Assembly (NCBI GenBank): GCA_004556165.1
Contig: SFIR01000020.1
Span: forward strand, 1-45,123
Direction: 5' to 3'
Origin: Clostridiales bacterium
GTDB lineage: Bacteria > Bacillota > Clostridia > Christensenellales > CAG-138
Length of the DNA stretch: 45,123 bases
Shown here one piece after another: positions 24,124 to 32,862 of the stretch; position 1 is the first letter of the stretch; each line of letters opens with the position of its first letter. Both the position numbers and the translations under genes were made by a program. The notes below the pieces were generated by a model. It saw only the letters and a program-made list of their open reading frames with translations. It did no database searches and was not told the origin of the DNA.

Positions 24124-25041
24124 ATGCAGTTTGAAGGCATAGTAAATGTACTGAAACCACCGGGAATGACATCGAGCGATGTAGTGGTGGATATAAGAAG
24201 AATCTATAATGAAAAACGTGTGGGACATACGGGTACGCTTGATCCCGCAGCAGGAGGCGTGCTTCCCATCTGCATAGGCAGGGCAACGCGCCTTTTCGAC
24301 TATCTTGTCGAAAAAAGAAAGGAATATATTGCGGAGATCCGTTTCGGAGTCAGTACCGATACCCTCGATTCCTTCGGAGTGGTGACAGAAAAAGCGGACT
24401 GCGAAATCGGAATGGAAGCGCTTGAAAGCGTGCTTCCCGGCTTTTTAGGCGAAATAGACCAGCTTCCTCCCATTTATTCATCACTCAGCGTCAACGGCGT
24501 CAAGCTCTATAAGCTTGCGCGCCGAGGCGAGGTCACGGAACCCATTGAGGAACGCAAAAGACGGGTCACTATTCATGAGCTTTCGATAATTCGGCAGCTG
24601 TCAAAAAACAGCTTCTTAATTAGGATTGTATGCTCAAAGGGTACTTATATAAGGACGCTCTGCAAGGATATAGGCGCTGCGCTCGGCGTTCCGGCATATA
24701 TGGCGTTCCTGCTTCGCACAGCTTCCGGCAGCTTCGATATCGAACACAGCTTCACCATCGCAGAGCTGCGTGAGCTTAAAGAAAAGGATTCCCTTGCAGG
24801 CACGATAATACCTATGGATAGGGCGGTTGAACATGTCCCCGCTCTTAGGCTGGATGAATTCTCCGCAAGAAAGAAAAGGCTTCTGATAAACGGCGCAACA
24901 GTTCCGTTTGATGCACAGATTCCGCTTTCGGAACCGTACAGGCTCTATATCGACGGTGAATTTATCGGTCTCGGCGTAAAAAACGCAGAGGGGCTGCATA
25001 CCACGGTCTGGCTCGGCAAAGAAGATAATAAGAATGGATAA
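24124..25041 (+). CDS. truB: tRNA pseudouridine(55) synthase
   Basis: 305 residues, complete. It converts U55 in the T-loop of tRNAs to pseudouridine. The N-terminal KPPGMTSSDVVVDIR, catalytic GHTGTLDPAAGGVLP with the nucleophilic Asp, PPIYSSLSVNGVKLYKLAR and CSKGTYIRTLCKDIG motifs are all visible, with a C-terminal PUA-like part. It abuts nrnA without a gap and overlaps ribF by 8 bases, so the three are coupled. Confidence 0.95.
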   Translation: MQFEGIVNVLKPPGMTSSDVVVDIRRIYNEKRVGHTGTLDPAAGGVLPICIGRATRLFDYLVEKRKEYIAEIRFGVSTDTLDSFGVVTEKADCEIGMEALESVLPGFLGEIDQLPPIYSSLSVNGVKLYKLARRGEVTEPIEERKRRVTIHELSIIRQLSKNSFLIRIVCSKGTYIRTLCKDIGAALGVPAYMAFLLRTASGSFDIEHSFTIAELRELKEKDSLAGTIIPMDRAVEHVPALRLDEFSARKKRLLINGATVPFDAQIPLSEPYRLYIDGEFIGLGVKNAEGLHTTVWLGKEDNKNG

Positions 25042-25873
25042 CGCAAAAAAGACGGTCGTCGCGCTCGGAATGTTTGACGGAGTGCATATCGGCCATAAAA
25101 AACTCATAGATACCGCAGTGCTCATCGCAAAAGCGAGGGGGCTTGTTCCTGCGGTCTATACCTTTTCAAATCATCCACAGGAGCTGCTCGGCCACAGCGT
25201 AAACAGGCTCTGCTCCAATGAGGACAGGGTGAAGTATATGACCGCTCTCGGAATAAAACTTGTGGATATGGTTGAGTTTACCAAGCAGATACGTTCGCTT
25301 CCCCCGAAGGAATTTATAGATATGCTCGCCGAAAGGCTCAATCCCGCAGTCATCGTTGCAGGGTATAATTACACCTTCGGCATGAAAAAAGCAGGCGATA
25401 CAGCGATGCTCGAAAAGCTGGCAACGGCAAGGAATATAGATGCTGCGGTCATTCCTCCGGTGCTTGCGAATAAAAAACCGGTATCCAGCACCAGAATAAG
25501 GGAGCTTATCGAACGCGGTGATGTTCAGCAGGCACAGCTTCTTCTCGGGAGGACGCATAATATCACGGGTACTGCGCAAGCCGTACCGGGTAACGCAAAC
25601 AGGTTCAGCGTCAAACGCAGCTCTTCCGTTCTTCTCCCTGCCGACGGGGCGTATATCTGCTTTGCCGATACCGAAGATTCATTCCGCCCGGCTGCCGTAT
25701 GGGTCGAAAAAGGGAATATTGAATTAAGCCTTCTCGGGGAAGCATGCGATATTGACGGAAAAACCGTGACGGTTCGGTTTACGAGGCTGCTTCATCCGAT
25801 TAAGGATAATAATCCGCCGTCATGGGACAAGGATATAAATACTGCGAAAATCTATTTCGGAGAGGGTTACTGA
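25034..25873 (+). CDS. ribF: RibF-type FAD synthetase with degenerate riboflavin kinase half
   Basis: 279 residues, about 30 shorter than usual. The N-terminal FMN adenylyltransferase domain is intact: GMFDGVHIGH at 12-21, TFSNHP, AGYNYTFG at 109-116 and SSTRIRELIERGD at 151-163. The C-terminal half should carry the riboflavin kinase signature GxxxGFPTAN, but at the aligned place (about 178-198) it reads GTAQAVPGNANRFSVKRS. The Thr and Asn of PTAN are gone. Further on, the HLLDF and RxE segments are replaced by SLLGE and HPI. So it probably makes FAD from FMN but does not phosphorylate riboflavin. Overlaps truB by 8 bases. Confidence 0.9.
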   Translation: MDNAKKTVVALGMFDGVHIGHKKLIDTAVLIAKARGLVPAVYTFSNHPQELLGHSVNRLCSNEDRVKYMTALGIKLVDMVEFTKQIRSLPPKEFIDMLAERLNPAVIVAGYNYTFGMKKAGDTAMLEKLATARNIDAAVIPPVLANKKPVSSTRIRELIERGDVQQAQLLLGRTHNITGTAQAVPGNANRFSVKRSSSVLLPADGAYICFADTEDSFRPAAVWVEKGNIELSLLGEACDIDGKTVTVRFTRLLHPIKDNNPPSWDKDINTAKIYFGEGY

Positions 25874-25874
25874 T

Positions 25875-26555
25875 ATGCTTTATATAATAATTGCCTCGGT
25901 GATCGTAATTATAATAAGCTACCTCGTGGGAAGCAATATGGCTGCCGTCCGCATCGCGGCATCAAGGGGTACGGATATCAATAAGGTCGGCAGCGGCAAT
26001 GCAGGCTCTACCAATATACTAAGGACCTTCGGCTGGCGTTGGGGACTTATCTGCCTTGCATTCGATGCTGCAAAGGGCGCGTTTTCCGTACTCACAGGAT
26101 ACCTCGTAGGGCTGCTGTTTTCACATCTCGGCCTTGTCAGCGCGGATATATGCATTGATCTTATGTGCCTTGGCGTGCTCGGCGCGATGGCAGGGCATCT
26201 TCTCCCGATCTTCCATGGCTTTAAGGGCGGAAAATGCGTGGCGGTTGCGACCGGCGGCATGTTGGTGTTGTTCCCGATTCCCTGTATCATCAGCTTTGCT
26301 GTTGCGGCGCTTCTGATAATCATTACAAAAATGATGTCGGTAGGCTCGGTCATAGGAGTGCTCCTCTGCGCCGCGCTTGTGATAATAAGCGAATGGGGCA
26401 ATGCAGCCGTCTGCATCATGGCTGCGACCGTTGCGCTTGTTATATGCATTGCACATATACCGAATATCCGCCGAATCCTCGAAGGCAATGAGCGCAAGCT
26501 CGAAAACCTTGCTTGGGATAAGGCGGCAAAGAAAAAACAGCAGAAACAGAAATGA
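25875..26555 (+). CDS. plsY: Glycerol-3-phosphate acyltransferase PlsY
   Basis: A 226-residue, multi-pass membrane enzyme that transfers an acyl group from acyl-phosphate to glycerol-3-phosphate, the first step of phospholipid synthesis. Conserved motifs: KVGSGNAGSTNILRTFG (about 37-53), GHLLPIFHGFKGGKCVAV (GGKGVAT in most members, here with Cys) and the C-terminal HIPNIRRILEGNERKL. A Lys/Gln-rich cytoplasmic tail ends the protein. AGAGGG lies just before the ATG, one base after ribF. Last gene of the rimP-to-plsY run, closed by a strong terminator. Confidence 0.93.
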   Translation: MLYIIIASVIVIIISYLVGSNMAAVRIAASRGTDINKVGSGNAGSTNILRTFGWRWGLICLAFDAAKGAFSVLTGYLVGLLFSHLGLVSADICIDLMCLGVLGAMAGHLLPIFHGFKGGKCVAVATGGMLVLFPIPCIISFAVAALLIIITKMMSVGSVIGVLLCAALVIISEWGNAAVCIMAATVALVICIAHIPNIRRILEGNERKLENLAWDKAAKKKQQKQK

Positions 26556-26564
26556 AATCCATCG

Positions 26565-26585
26565 GCGAGCAGTGCTCGCTTTTTT
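26565..26585 (+). terminator. Terminator of the rimP-plsY operon
   Basis: GCGAGC (26565-26570), loop AGT, GCTCGC (26574-26579), followed by six T. Confidence 0.92.
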
Positions 26586-26643
26586 GTTATCAAAATATAT
26601 CCGAGCTTTTCGGACTTTTTTCAAAAATCAACGGAAAATTATA

Positions 26644-26672
26644 TTGAATATATTGACTTTTTGTGGTACAAT
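26644..26672 (+). promoter_or_regulatory. Promoter of the PHP phosphatase-helicase-topoisomerase operon
   Basis: TTGAAT (26644-26649), 17-bp spacer, TACAAT (26667-26672) with extended -10 TGTG. The stretch from ATTGACTTTTTGTG to TACAAT closely resembles the repressor-gene promoter at 41226-41254. Confidence 0.75.
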
Positions 26673-26676
26673 CGTT

Positions 26677-26704
26677 TTTCTGAACAGGGCGTCCTGTTCA
26701 GAAA
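26677..26704. promoter_or_regulatory. 28-bp perfect palindrome at the transcription start
   Basis: TTTCTGAACAGG (26677-26688), 4-base centre GCGT, CCTGTTCAGAAA (26693-26704): 12 perfect base pairs. It begins 5 bases after the -10. It is either an operator for a dimeric repressor or a 5'-terminal hairpin protecting the mRNA. No T-run follows, so it is not a terminator. Confidence 0.75.
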
Positions 26705-26724
26705 TAATTTAGGGTTCGATATCA

Positions 26725-27522
26725 ATGAATAGATTTGATTATCATATGCACTGCTCATACTCCTTTGATTCCGAAGCGAAGATAGGCGATCAGCTTCTTG
26801 CGGCGAGGAGGATGGGGCTTACCGAGATCTGCTTTACCGATCATGTGGATTTTGACGAGCTAAAAAAGCCCTATCCACGCCCTTTGCCCGATCTTGATGC
26901 TCGCAGGAAGGAGATTGAAAGCCTTGCAAAGGATTTCCCCGATATAACAGTCAAGCATGGCGCGGAGATAAGCCTTTCGGATGCATCGGCAGCCGAGCGC
27001 GCGGAAGCGTACCTTGAGGGGAGGAACCTTGATTTTGTTATAGGTTCGGTGCATGCTGTCAATGGCGTAGAAACCTATTATGAGGACTATATGGCGGGAA
27101 GGACGAAGCAGACCGCCTATTATGATTACCTTGATGCAATCTGCAAAGGTATCAAGCCGTGCAAAATGATGAATGTCCTCGGGCATTACGATTTTGTTGC
27201 GAAGTTCACCGATTATGCGGACAGGCGCATGACCCTTGATGTCTCAAAAGAACTCTTTTACGAGATATTCAAGCTCCTTATTGAGAGGGGCAAGGGCATC
27301 GAGGTCAATACCTCCGCATGGAAGGATGATCCCTGCTGGGGGCTTGACGTGCTCAAACTCTACCGGGAGCTCGGCGGTGAATTCATTACCACCGGCTCGG
27401 ATGCGCATATTCCGAAGAAGGTCGGCAGACGGCTTGATGAGGCATGTGCGCTTGCAAAGGAAGCAGGAATTCCATATATTGCTTCCTTTGATAAGATGAA
27501 GCCGATTTTTCACAGGCTGTAA
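26725..27522 (+). CDS. PHP-domain histidinol-phosphatase-like phosphoesterase (HisJ family)
   Basis: A 265-residue PHP domain protein. Metal ligands are visible in DYHMHCSYSFDS near the N-terminus, FTDHVDF (about 37-43), KHGAEIS, GSVHAV, GHYD and the final GSDAHIP. HisJ/HisK-type enzymes dephosphorylate L-histidinol phosphate; other PHP members act on other phosphoesters. No other his gene is here, so histidine synthesis is only one possibility. The ATG at 26725 has a weak AGGG about 10 bases upstream. First gene of an apparent operon: the helicase gene starts 32 bases after its stop. Confidence 0.85.
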   Translation: MNRFDYHMHCSYSFDSEAKIGDQLLAARRMGLTEICFTDHVDFDELKKPYPRPLPDLDARRKEIESLAKDFPDITVKHGAEISLSDASAAERAEAYLEGRNLDFVIGSVHAVNGVETYYEDYMAGRTKQTAYYDYLDAICKGIKPCKMMNVLGHYDFVAKFTDYADRRMTLDVSKELFYEIFKLLIERGKGIEVNTSAWKDDPCWGLDVLKLYRELGGEFITTGSDAHIPKKVGRRLDEACALAKEAGIPYIASFDKMKPIFHRL

Positions 27523-27554
27523 CTCAACCATGCGAGCACTTATGAGGCCGGATT

Positions 27555-30500
27555 TTGACAGATATTTTTAATGAAAATTCTAAAACAGATGAAAAGGTCA
27601 TTACCGATGTACTGACCGTGCATGATGCGCTCGAACGCTGCGTTGACCGTCTGGGCAGGGTCGATCTTCCCTTAATCGGAAGCCTTGCCAAGGCTTCGAC
27701 TGCGGATGTGTTGGCTGCGCTTCGAGGTTCAATCTATTACGATCCGGAGAAGGGTCAGCTTGTGACATCGGATGAATATCTGTCCGGCAATATCATGATA
27801 AGGCTTAAAAAAGCCAAAGCCTTCAAGGAAAAGGGCGGAGAGCTTCCCGAAGGAGCGGATATGGATGAAAATATTGCCGCTCTTGAAGCCGTCATGCCTA
27901 AGCGGATAGAGGCAGGCCAGATTAAAGCGACAATCGGAAGCCCATGGATACCCACTTGGGTGTACCGTGATTTCATAATTGCGCTTATCGGCATAAAGTC
28001 AACTTCGGGAAGGCCGGCATTACAGGTCGAATACATCCGCTCCGCAAACCACTATATCATCCGAGGAAAAAAGCATTTCGTTGATTTTACACGAGCCAAG
28101 CTCACCTACGGTACCGAGCGCATGAATGCCTTTGAAATAATCGAAAGGCTTCTCAATTCGCGCGAGCTGGCAGTCTATGACAGCTATGTGCCGTACGGAA
28201 AGGATCAGGTCACAAGAAAAATCAATAAAGCGGAGACTCTGCTTGTCCAGGCCAAGGCAAAGCAGATTACGGAAAGGTTCAATTACTGGCTGTTTAAGGA
28301 TGAACCGAGGAGGACGAAGCTGCTCGATTACTATAACGAATGCTTCTGCGCGATAAGACCGAGGCATTTTGACGGCAGCGGCATGCTCCTTCCGGGCAAG
28401 AATCCGGATGTCAAGCTCCAGAAATATCAGCTTGATGCGATAAAGAGGGTCGTCAGCAGCAAAAACGTCCTGCTTGCTCATCAGGTCGGCGCAGGTAAGA
28501 CCTATGTCATGGCGGCAGCCGCAATGGAGCTTAGGCGGCTTGGAATATCAAAGCGCAATCTCATAATCGTACCGAATAATATTCTCGACCAATGGAGCAG
28601 CGAGTTTCTGACCCTGTACCCCGATGCTTCAATACTCGTTGTAGAACCGAAAAGCTTCACGCCGAACAGCCGCAAGCGCGTGCTGCGAAATATCATGGAT
28701 AATGACTATGATGCCGTTATCATGAGCTATACGAGCTTTTCCCTGATACCGCTTTCCAGGGAGGAACGCGAAAGAGAGCTGACAAACACGCTTGAAAGCA
28801 TTTCGCTTGTAATGCACGATGTGATAAACAACGAGGCTTATGCGGTTCTCAACCGCAGCTCCGCAAGGATAGGGCACAGGCTGCAGAAGCTGTGGGAGGA
28901 GGAGCAGGAATACTCTGCAGATACTATCTTTTTTGATGATCTCGAAATAGATACCCTCTTTGTCGATGAAGCTCATAACTTCAAAAATATCAGCATCGAG
29001 ACCAAGCACGGTTCGCTTCCCGGCCTTAATACCAAGGGCTCAAAGCGCTGCGATGACCTGATGGCGAAGATACGCTTTATTCAGCGTACCCACGATGGCA
29101 GGGGAGTTGTATTTGCAACAGGTACTCCGATAACCAATTCCGTTTCAGACCTCTATACCATGCAGAGGTATTTGGGTTATGAGCATATGGATGAACTCAA
29201 TATGCTTGAATTCGATAACTGGATAAAGATGTTCTCGGAGGTCACGGAGGAATTCGAGGTCGAGGCCAACGGCGTCGGCTACCGCCTCAGAAAGCGCCTC
29301 AGCCGGTACTATAATCTCCCCGAGCTTTCGCTGCTGTTTTCGGATATAGCAGATCTCTATTTCACCGGTGATGCTGACAGAAAGCTGCCTAAGGAGGTCG
29401 AGACGGTCAACTGCATAGTCGAATCCAGTCCGTCACTCAGAGCCTATATAAATTCCCTTGCCGAGCGCGCCGAGCGCGTGAAGGCAGGCGAGGTGCCGCG
29501 TACCGAGGATAATATGCTCAAAATAACCACCGATGGCAGAAAGGCGGCGCTCGATATGCGCCTTGTCGATAGCGATGCGGAGGATGAACCCGGCTCAAAG
29601 CTCAATACCTGCGTCAGAAATGTTTTTGAAATCTGGAAGAAGTCCGGCAGGCTCACACAGCTCGTCTTTCTCGATCAGAGCACTCCGAAGGATGGCTTCA
29701 ATCTCTATGATGACATAAAGAATAAGCTCGTTGCCCGAGGCGTACCTGCGGAGGAGATTGCGTTTGTTCATGATGCCGTGAACGATTCCATGAGGAGCTC
29801 TCTGTTCAATAAGGTCAGAAAGGGCAGGATCAGGATACTTATCGGCTCGACATTTAAGCTCGGTACAGGTTCGAATGTTCAGAACTACCTTGTTGCCGTT
29901 CACCATCTTGATATCCCGTGGCGCCCCTCGGATGTTACCCAGCGTGACGGACGTATGCTCCGCCAGGGCAACCGCAATGAGAGCGTCTGCATCTATCGCT
30001 ATGTGACCAACGGCAGCTTCGATGCGTATTCATGGCAGCTGCTTGAAAATAAGCAGAGGTTCATCTCACAGATCGTCAACGGGGATTATCCGAACCGTAC
30101 CGGGGATGAGGTGGACGAGATCGTCCTAACCTACAGCGAGGTCAAGTCCCTTGCGGTCGGCAATCCCCTTATCAAGCGCAGGATAGAGCTTGAAACGGAG
30201 CTCCAGAGAAAGCTCATGCTCAAATCCAAGCATGAGCGCCGCAGGATGGAGGCGGGCGAGGAGCTTATGAAGCTGCCTGCAAAGCGGATCGAGCTTGAAA
30301 AGCTCTGCAAGGTCTTTGCTGCCGACAGCGCACTGCTTGAAAAGAACAATACTTCCTCCTCCGGATTCATAATGCAGCTGGGGGATGAGACATACTATAA
30401 ACGCCGTGAAGCGGGCGAAAGAATAATCGAACTGCTCGCGGAAAATGCATTTATCAGGGATAATAAACTGATTGGCTCATATCGCGGCTTCGGAATTTAT

Positions 30501-30782
30501 CTTGCGAACGACCTGATAGATGCAAGAAGAATATTCCTCCTGACGGGTACGGGCAGCTACCGCTCCGATCTCAGCGAAAGCGCGGTAGGCATCGTAACGA
30601 GGATGGATAATTGCCTGAACGCTATCGGTTCAAGGCTTGAGGATGCAAGGATGAAGCTTGAAAGGCTCGATGCGGACGAAGAGGAGCTCATTAGAGAACG
30701 GGACAAGCCATATGAGTTCGATGAGGAGATACAGTCCATCCGTCGGGAGCTCAAAAACGTGAATAAAGAACTCGGAATGTAA
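27555..30782 (+). CDS. SF2/SNF2-like helicase, the stand-alone helicase module of ICE-type giant proteins
   Basis: 1075 residues from a TTG start (GAGG at 27544-27547). The N-terminal part (VDRLGRVDLPLIGSLAKAS, SDEYLSGNIMIRLKKA, ATIGSPWIPTWVYRDF) matches the segment that follows the methylase domain in very large helicase-methylase proteins of integrative conjugative elements and plasmids. The helicase core follows: Walker A HQVGAGKT (309-316), DEAH at 471-474 in LFVDEAHNFKN, FATGTPITNS, then GSTFKLGTGSNVQ and QRDGRMLRQGN in lobe 2. A coiled-coil and C-terminal region with SYRGFGIYL follow. No methyltransferase motif is present. It sits in housekeeping context, 12 bases before a topoisomerase subunit, so it looks domesticated. 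DNA translocation or remodelling is the expected activity; the biological role is unknown. Confidence 0.85.
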   Translation: MTDIFNENSKTDEKVITDVLTVHDALERCVDRLGRVDLPLIGSLAKASTADVLAALRGSIYYDPEKGQLVTSDEYLSGNIMIRLKKAKAFKEKGGELPEGADMDENIAALEAVMPKRIEAGQIKATIGSPWIPTWVYRDFIIALIGIKSTSGRPALQVEYIRSANHYIIRGKKHFVDFTRAKLTYGTERMNAFEIIERLLNSRELAVYDSYVPYGKDQVTRKINKAETLLVQAKAKQITERFNYWLFKDEPRRTKLLDYYNECFCAIRPRHFDGSGMLLPGKNPDVKLQKYQLDAIKRVVSSKNVLLAHQVGAGKTYVMAAAAMELRRLGISKRNLIIVPNNILDQWSSEFLTLYPDASILVVEPKSFTPNSRKRVLRNIMDNDYDAVIMSYTSFSLIPLSREERERELTNTLESISLVMHDVINNEAYAVLNRSSARIGHRLQKLWEEEQEYSADTIFFDDLEIDTLFVDEAHNFKNISIETKHGSLPGLNTKGSKRCDDLMAKIRFIQRTHDGRGVVFATGTPITNSVSDLYTMQRYLGYEHMDELNMLEFDNWIKMFSEVTEEFEVEANGVGYRLRKRLSRYYNLPELSLLFSDIADLYFTGDADRKLPKEVETVNCIVESSPSLRAYINSLAERAERVKAGEVPRTEDNMLKITTDGRKAALDMRLVDSDAEDEPGSKLNTCVRNVFEIWKKSGRLTQLVFLDQSTPKDGFNLYDDIKNKLVARGVPAEEIAFVHDAVNDSMRSSLFNKVRKGRIRILIGSTFKLGTGSNVQNYLVAVHHLDIPWRPSDVTQRDGRMLRQGNRNESVCIYRYVTNGSFDAYSWQLLENKQRFISQIVNGDYPNRTGDEVDEIVLTYSEVKSLAVGNPLIKRRIELETELQRKLMLKSKHERRRMEAGEELMKLPAKRIELEKLCKVFAADSALLEKNNTSSSGFIMQLGDETYYKRREAGERIIELLAENAFIRDNKLIGSYRGFGIYLANDLIDARRIFLLTGTGSYRSDLSESAVGIVTRMDNCLNAIGSRLEDARMKLERLDADEEELIRERDKPYEFDEEIQSIRRELKNVNKELGM

Positions 30783-30794
30783 GAGACAAGGAGA

Positions 30795-32768
30795 ATGGCT
30801 ATGCAGCATAACTACACAGTCGATGATATTAGGGTAATGGAGGGGCTCGAAGCGGTGCGCGTGCGTCCCGGCATGTATATTGGCAGCACGGGCAGCAGGG
30901 GACTACACCATATGCTCTGGGAGATAGTCGATAATGCAGTTGACGAGGCGGCAAACGGCTATGCTTCGGAAATAAGCGTCACGATAAATAAGGACAATTC
31001 CGTAACTGTTGAGGATAACGGCAGGGGTATACCCGTCGGCATACATGAAAAGCTCCATATCTCGGGCGTTGAGGTCGTCTATACCCAGCTCCACGCCGGA
31101 GGTAAATTCGATAACGAAGCCTACGGCTATTCGGGAGGTCTGCACGGCGTGGGCGCTTCGGTTGTAAACGCTCTTTCCGAATTCGTCGAGGTTGAGGTTG
31201 CCACGGCAGGCAAGCTTTATAGGATACGCTTCAGAAGCTATGAGGACAGCGACGGCAAGATCCATTCGGGCGTCGCCGATGCTCCGCTCGAGGAGATAGG
31301 AAGGACGAGACGGCAGGGTACAAAGGTCACCTTCCTCCCCGATAAAAGGGTGTTCGAGACGGTCGAAATGAATAATGAGGTCGTTGCAAAGCGTCTGAGG
31401 GAGCTTGCATACCTCAATAAGGGCGTGCTCTTCCGCTTCACCGATCTACGCCGAAGGGATGAGGATAGGACCCGTGAATACAAATACGAGGGCGGTCTTG
31501 TGGATTTTGTAACTTATCTCAATGCCGATAAGACTCCGCTCTATCAGGAGCCCATCTATTTTAGGGGCATCTACGGCACGGGCAAGGAAGGCATTATCGT
31601 CGAGGTTGCCATGCAGCATAACGATGGCTATGCCGAAAGCGTATTTTCGTATGTAAACAATATCCCCACCACCGAGGGCGGCACCCATGAAACGGGCTTC
31701 AAGTCGGCACTCACAAAGGTCATGAACGATTATTGCCGCAGGGTGGGAATCCTGAAGGATAAGGATGCTTCGCTTTCCGGCGAGGATTTCCGTGAGGGAC
31801 TTACGGCTGTACTCTCGCTCAAGATGAGCAGCATTCAGTTTGAGGGTCAGACAAAGACGAAGCTCGGCAATACCGAAGCCCGTACAGCCGTGGAATCGGT
31901 CGTAACTGACGAGCTTCCGCCGATCCTTGAAAACCTCAAGAATGCGGATCTATCCAATGCCATAGCAGATAAAGCGGTCAAGGCGGCCCGGGCGCGCGAA
32001 GCCGCAAGGAAGGCCAAGTCAATGGCGCGCGAGAAGTCGAAGCTTGAAAACGCACCCCTTGTAGGTAAGCTCTCAAGCTGTACCGGCAGGAATGCCGAGA
32101 TAAACGAGCTGTTTATCGTTGAGGGCGACAGCGCAGGCGGCAGCGCAAAGCAGGGCAGGGACAGGCGCTTTCAGGCAATTCTGCCATTAAGGGGCAAACC
32201 GCTTAATGTAGAAAAGCGCAGGCTTGAACAGGTGCTTGAAAATGATGAATGCCGTTCGATAATAACCGCACTCGGCACGGGCATAGGCGAGGATTTCGAG
32301 CTCAAAAATCTAAAATATAATAAGGTCATCATCCTTTCCGATGCCGATCAGGACGGCGCGCATATAAGGGCATTGCTCCTTACCTTCTTCTACCGCTATA
32401 CGCGCGAACTCATCACGAGCGGACACGTCTATATGGGCATGCCTCCGCTCTATAAGGTGCAGAAGGGCAAGGAGGTCTTCTATGCCTATGACGATGCGGA
32501 GCTCAACAAGCTCACAAAGGGCATCAAAGGCTATACCCTCCAAAGATATAAGGGCCTCGGTGAGATGAACCCCGAACAGCTCTGGGAGACCACTTTGAAC
32601 CCGGAAAACCGTTCGCTCGTTCAGGTCACGATAGATGATGCCGCATATGTCGAGCATCTGGTGACATTGCTCATGGGCGATAAGGTCGCGCCGCGCAAGG
32701 AGTACATCACCGAGCATGCCGATTTCAATAAGGTCGATACTTTTGAAGAAAGGATAAAGACCGAATAA
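30795..32768 (+). CDS. Type IIA DNA topoisomerase subunit B (GyrB/ParE family)
   Basis: 657 residues with the full B-subunit layout. The GHKL ATPase has EIVDNAVDEA, VEDNGRGIPV, GGLHGVGASVVNALS and the QTK loop in QFEGQTKTKLGN. The transducer follows, then TOPRIM with EGDSAGGSAKQGRDR and DADQDGAHIR, and the C-terminal RYKGLGEMNP. ALGTGIGEDF looks GyrB-like, while DADQDGAHIR is, from memory, typical of a second clostridial enzyme often called ParE, so I leave the symbol open. No A subunit (gyrA/parC) is nearby. The ATG at 30801 is equally possible, since AAGGAG sits close to 30795. Last gene of the operon with the helicase. Confidence 0.92.
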   Translation: MAMQHNYTVDDIRVMEGLEAVRVRPGMYIGSTGSRGLHHMLWEIVDNAVDEAANGYASEISVTINKDNSVTVEDNGRGIPVGIHEKLHISGVEVVYTQLHAGGKFDNEAYGYSGGLHGVGASVVNALSEFVEVEVATAGKLYRIRFRSYEDSDGKIHSGVADAPLEEIGRTRRQGTKVTFLPDKRVFETVEMNNEVVAKRLRELAYLNKGVLFRFTDLRRRDEDRTREYKYEGGLVDFVTYLNADKTPLYQEPIYFRGIYGTGKEGIIVEVAMQHNDGYAESVFSYVNNIPTTEGGTHETGFKSALTKVMNDYCRRVGILKDKDASLSGEDFREGLTAVLSLKMSSIQFEGQTKTKLGNTEARTAVESVVTDELPPILENLKNADLSNAIADKAVKAARAREAARKAKSMAREKSKLENAPLVGKLSSCTGRNAEINELFIVEGDSAGGSAKQGRDRRFQAILPLRGKPLNVEKRRLEQVLENDECRSIITALGTGIGEDFELKNLKYNKVIILSDADQDGAHIRALLLTFFYRYTRELITSGHVYMGMPPLYKVQKGKEVFYAYDDAELNKLTKGIKGYTLQRYKGLGEMNPEQLWETTLNPENRSLVQVTIDDAAYVEHLVTLLMGDKVAPRKEYITEHADFNKVDTFEERIKTE

Positions 32769-32816
32769 ATAAGAAATTGCGCCCATGAATTGAAGGCGAC
32801 ATAAATGCAACTAAAA

Positions 32817-32862
32817 ATTCCGTGGTGCTGCGGAAGCTTTCGCGGCATCACGGAATAGTTTT
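32817..32862. terminator. Bidirectional terminator between the topoisomerase gene and rlmI
   Basis: ATTCCGTG (32817-32824) pairs with CACGGAAT (32849-32856), extended by GTGCTGCGG against CGCGGCATC with G-T pairs. It is flanked by TAAAAA on the left and AGTTTTA on the right, so it works in both directions. Confidence 0.85.
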
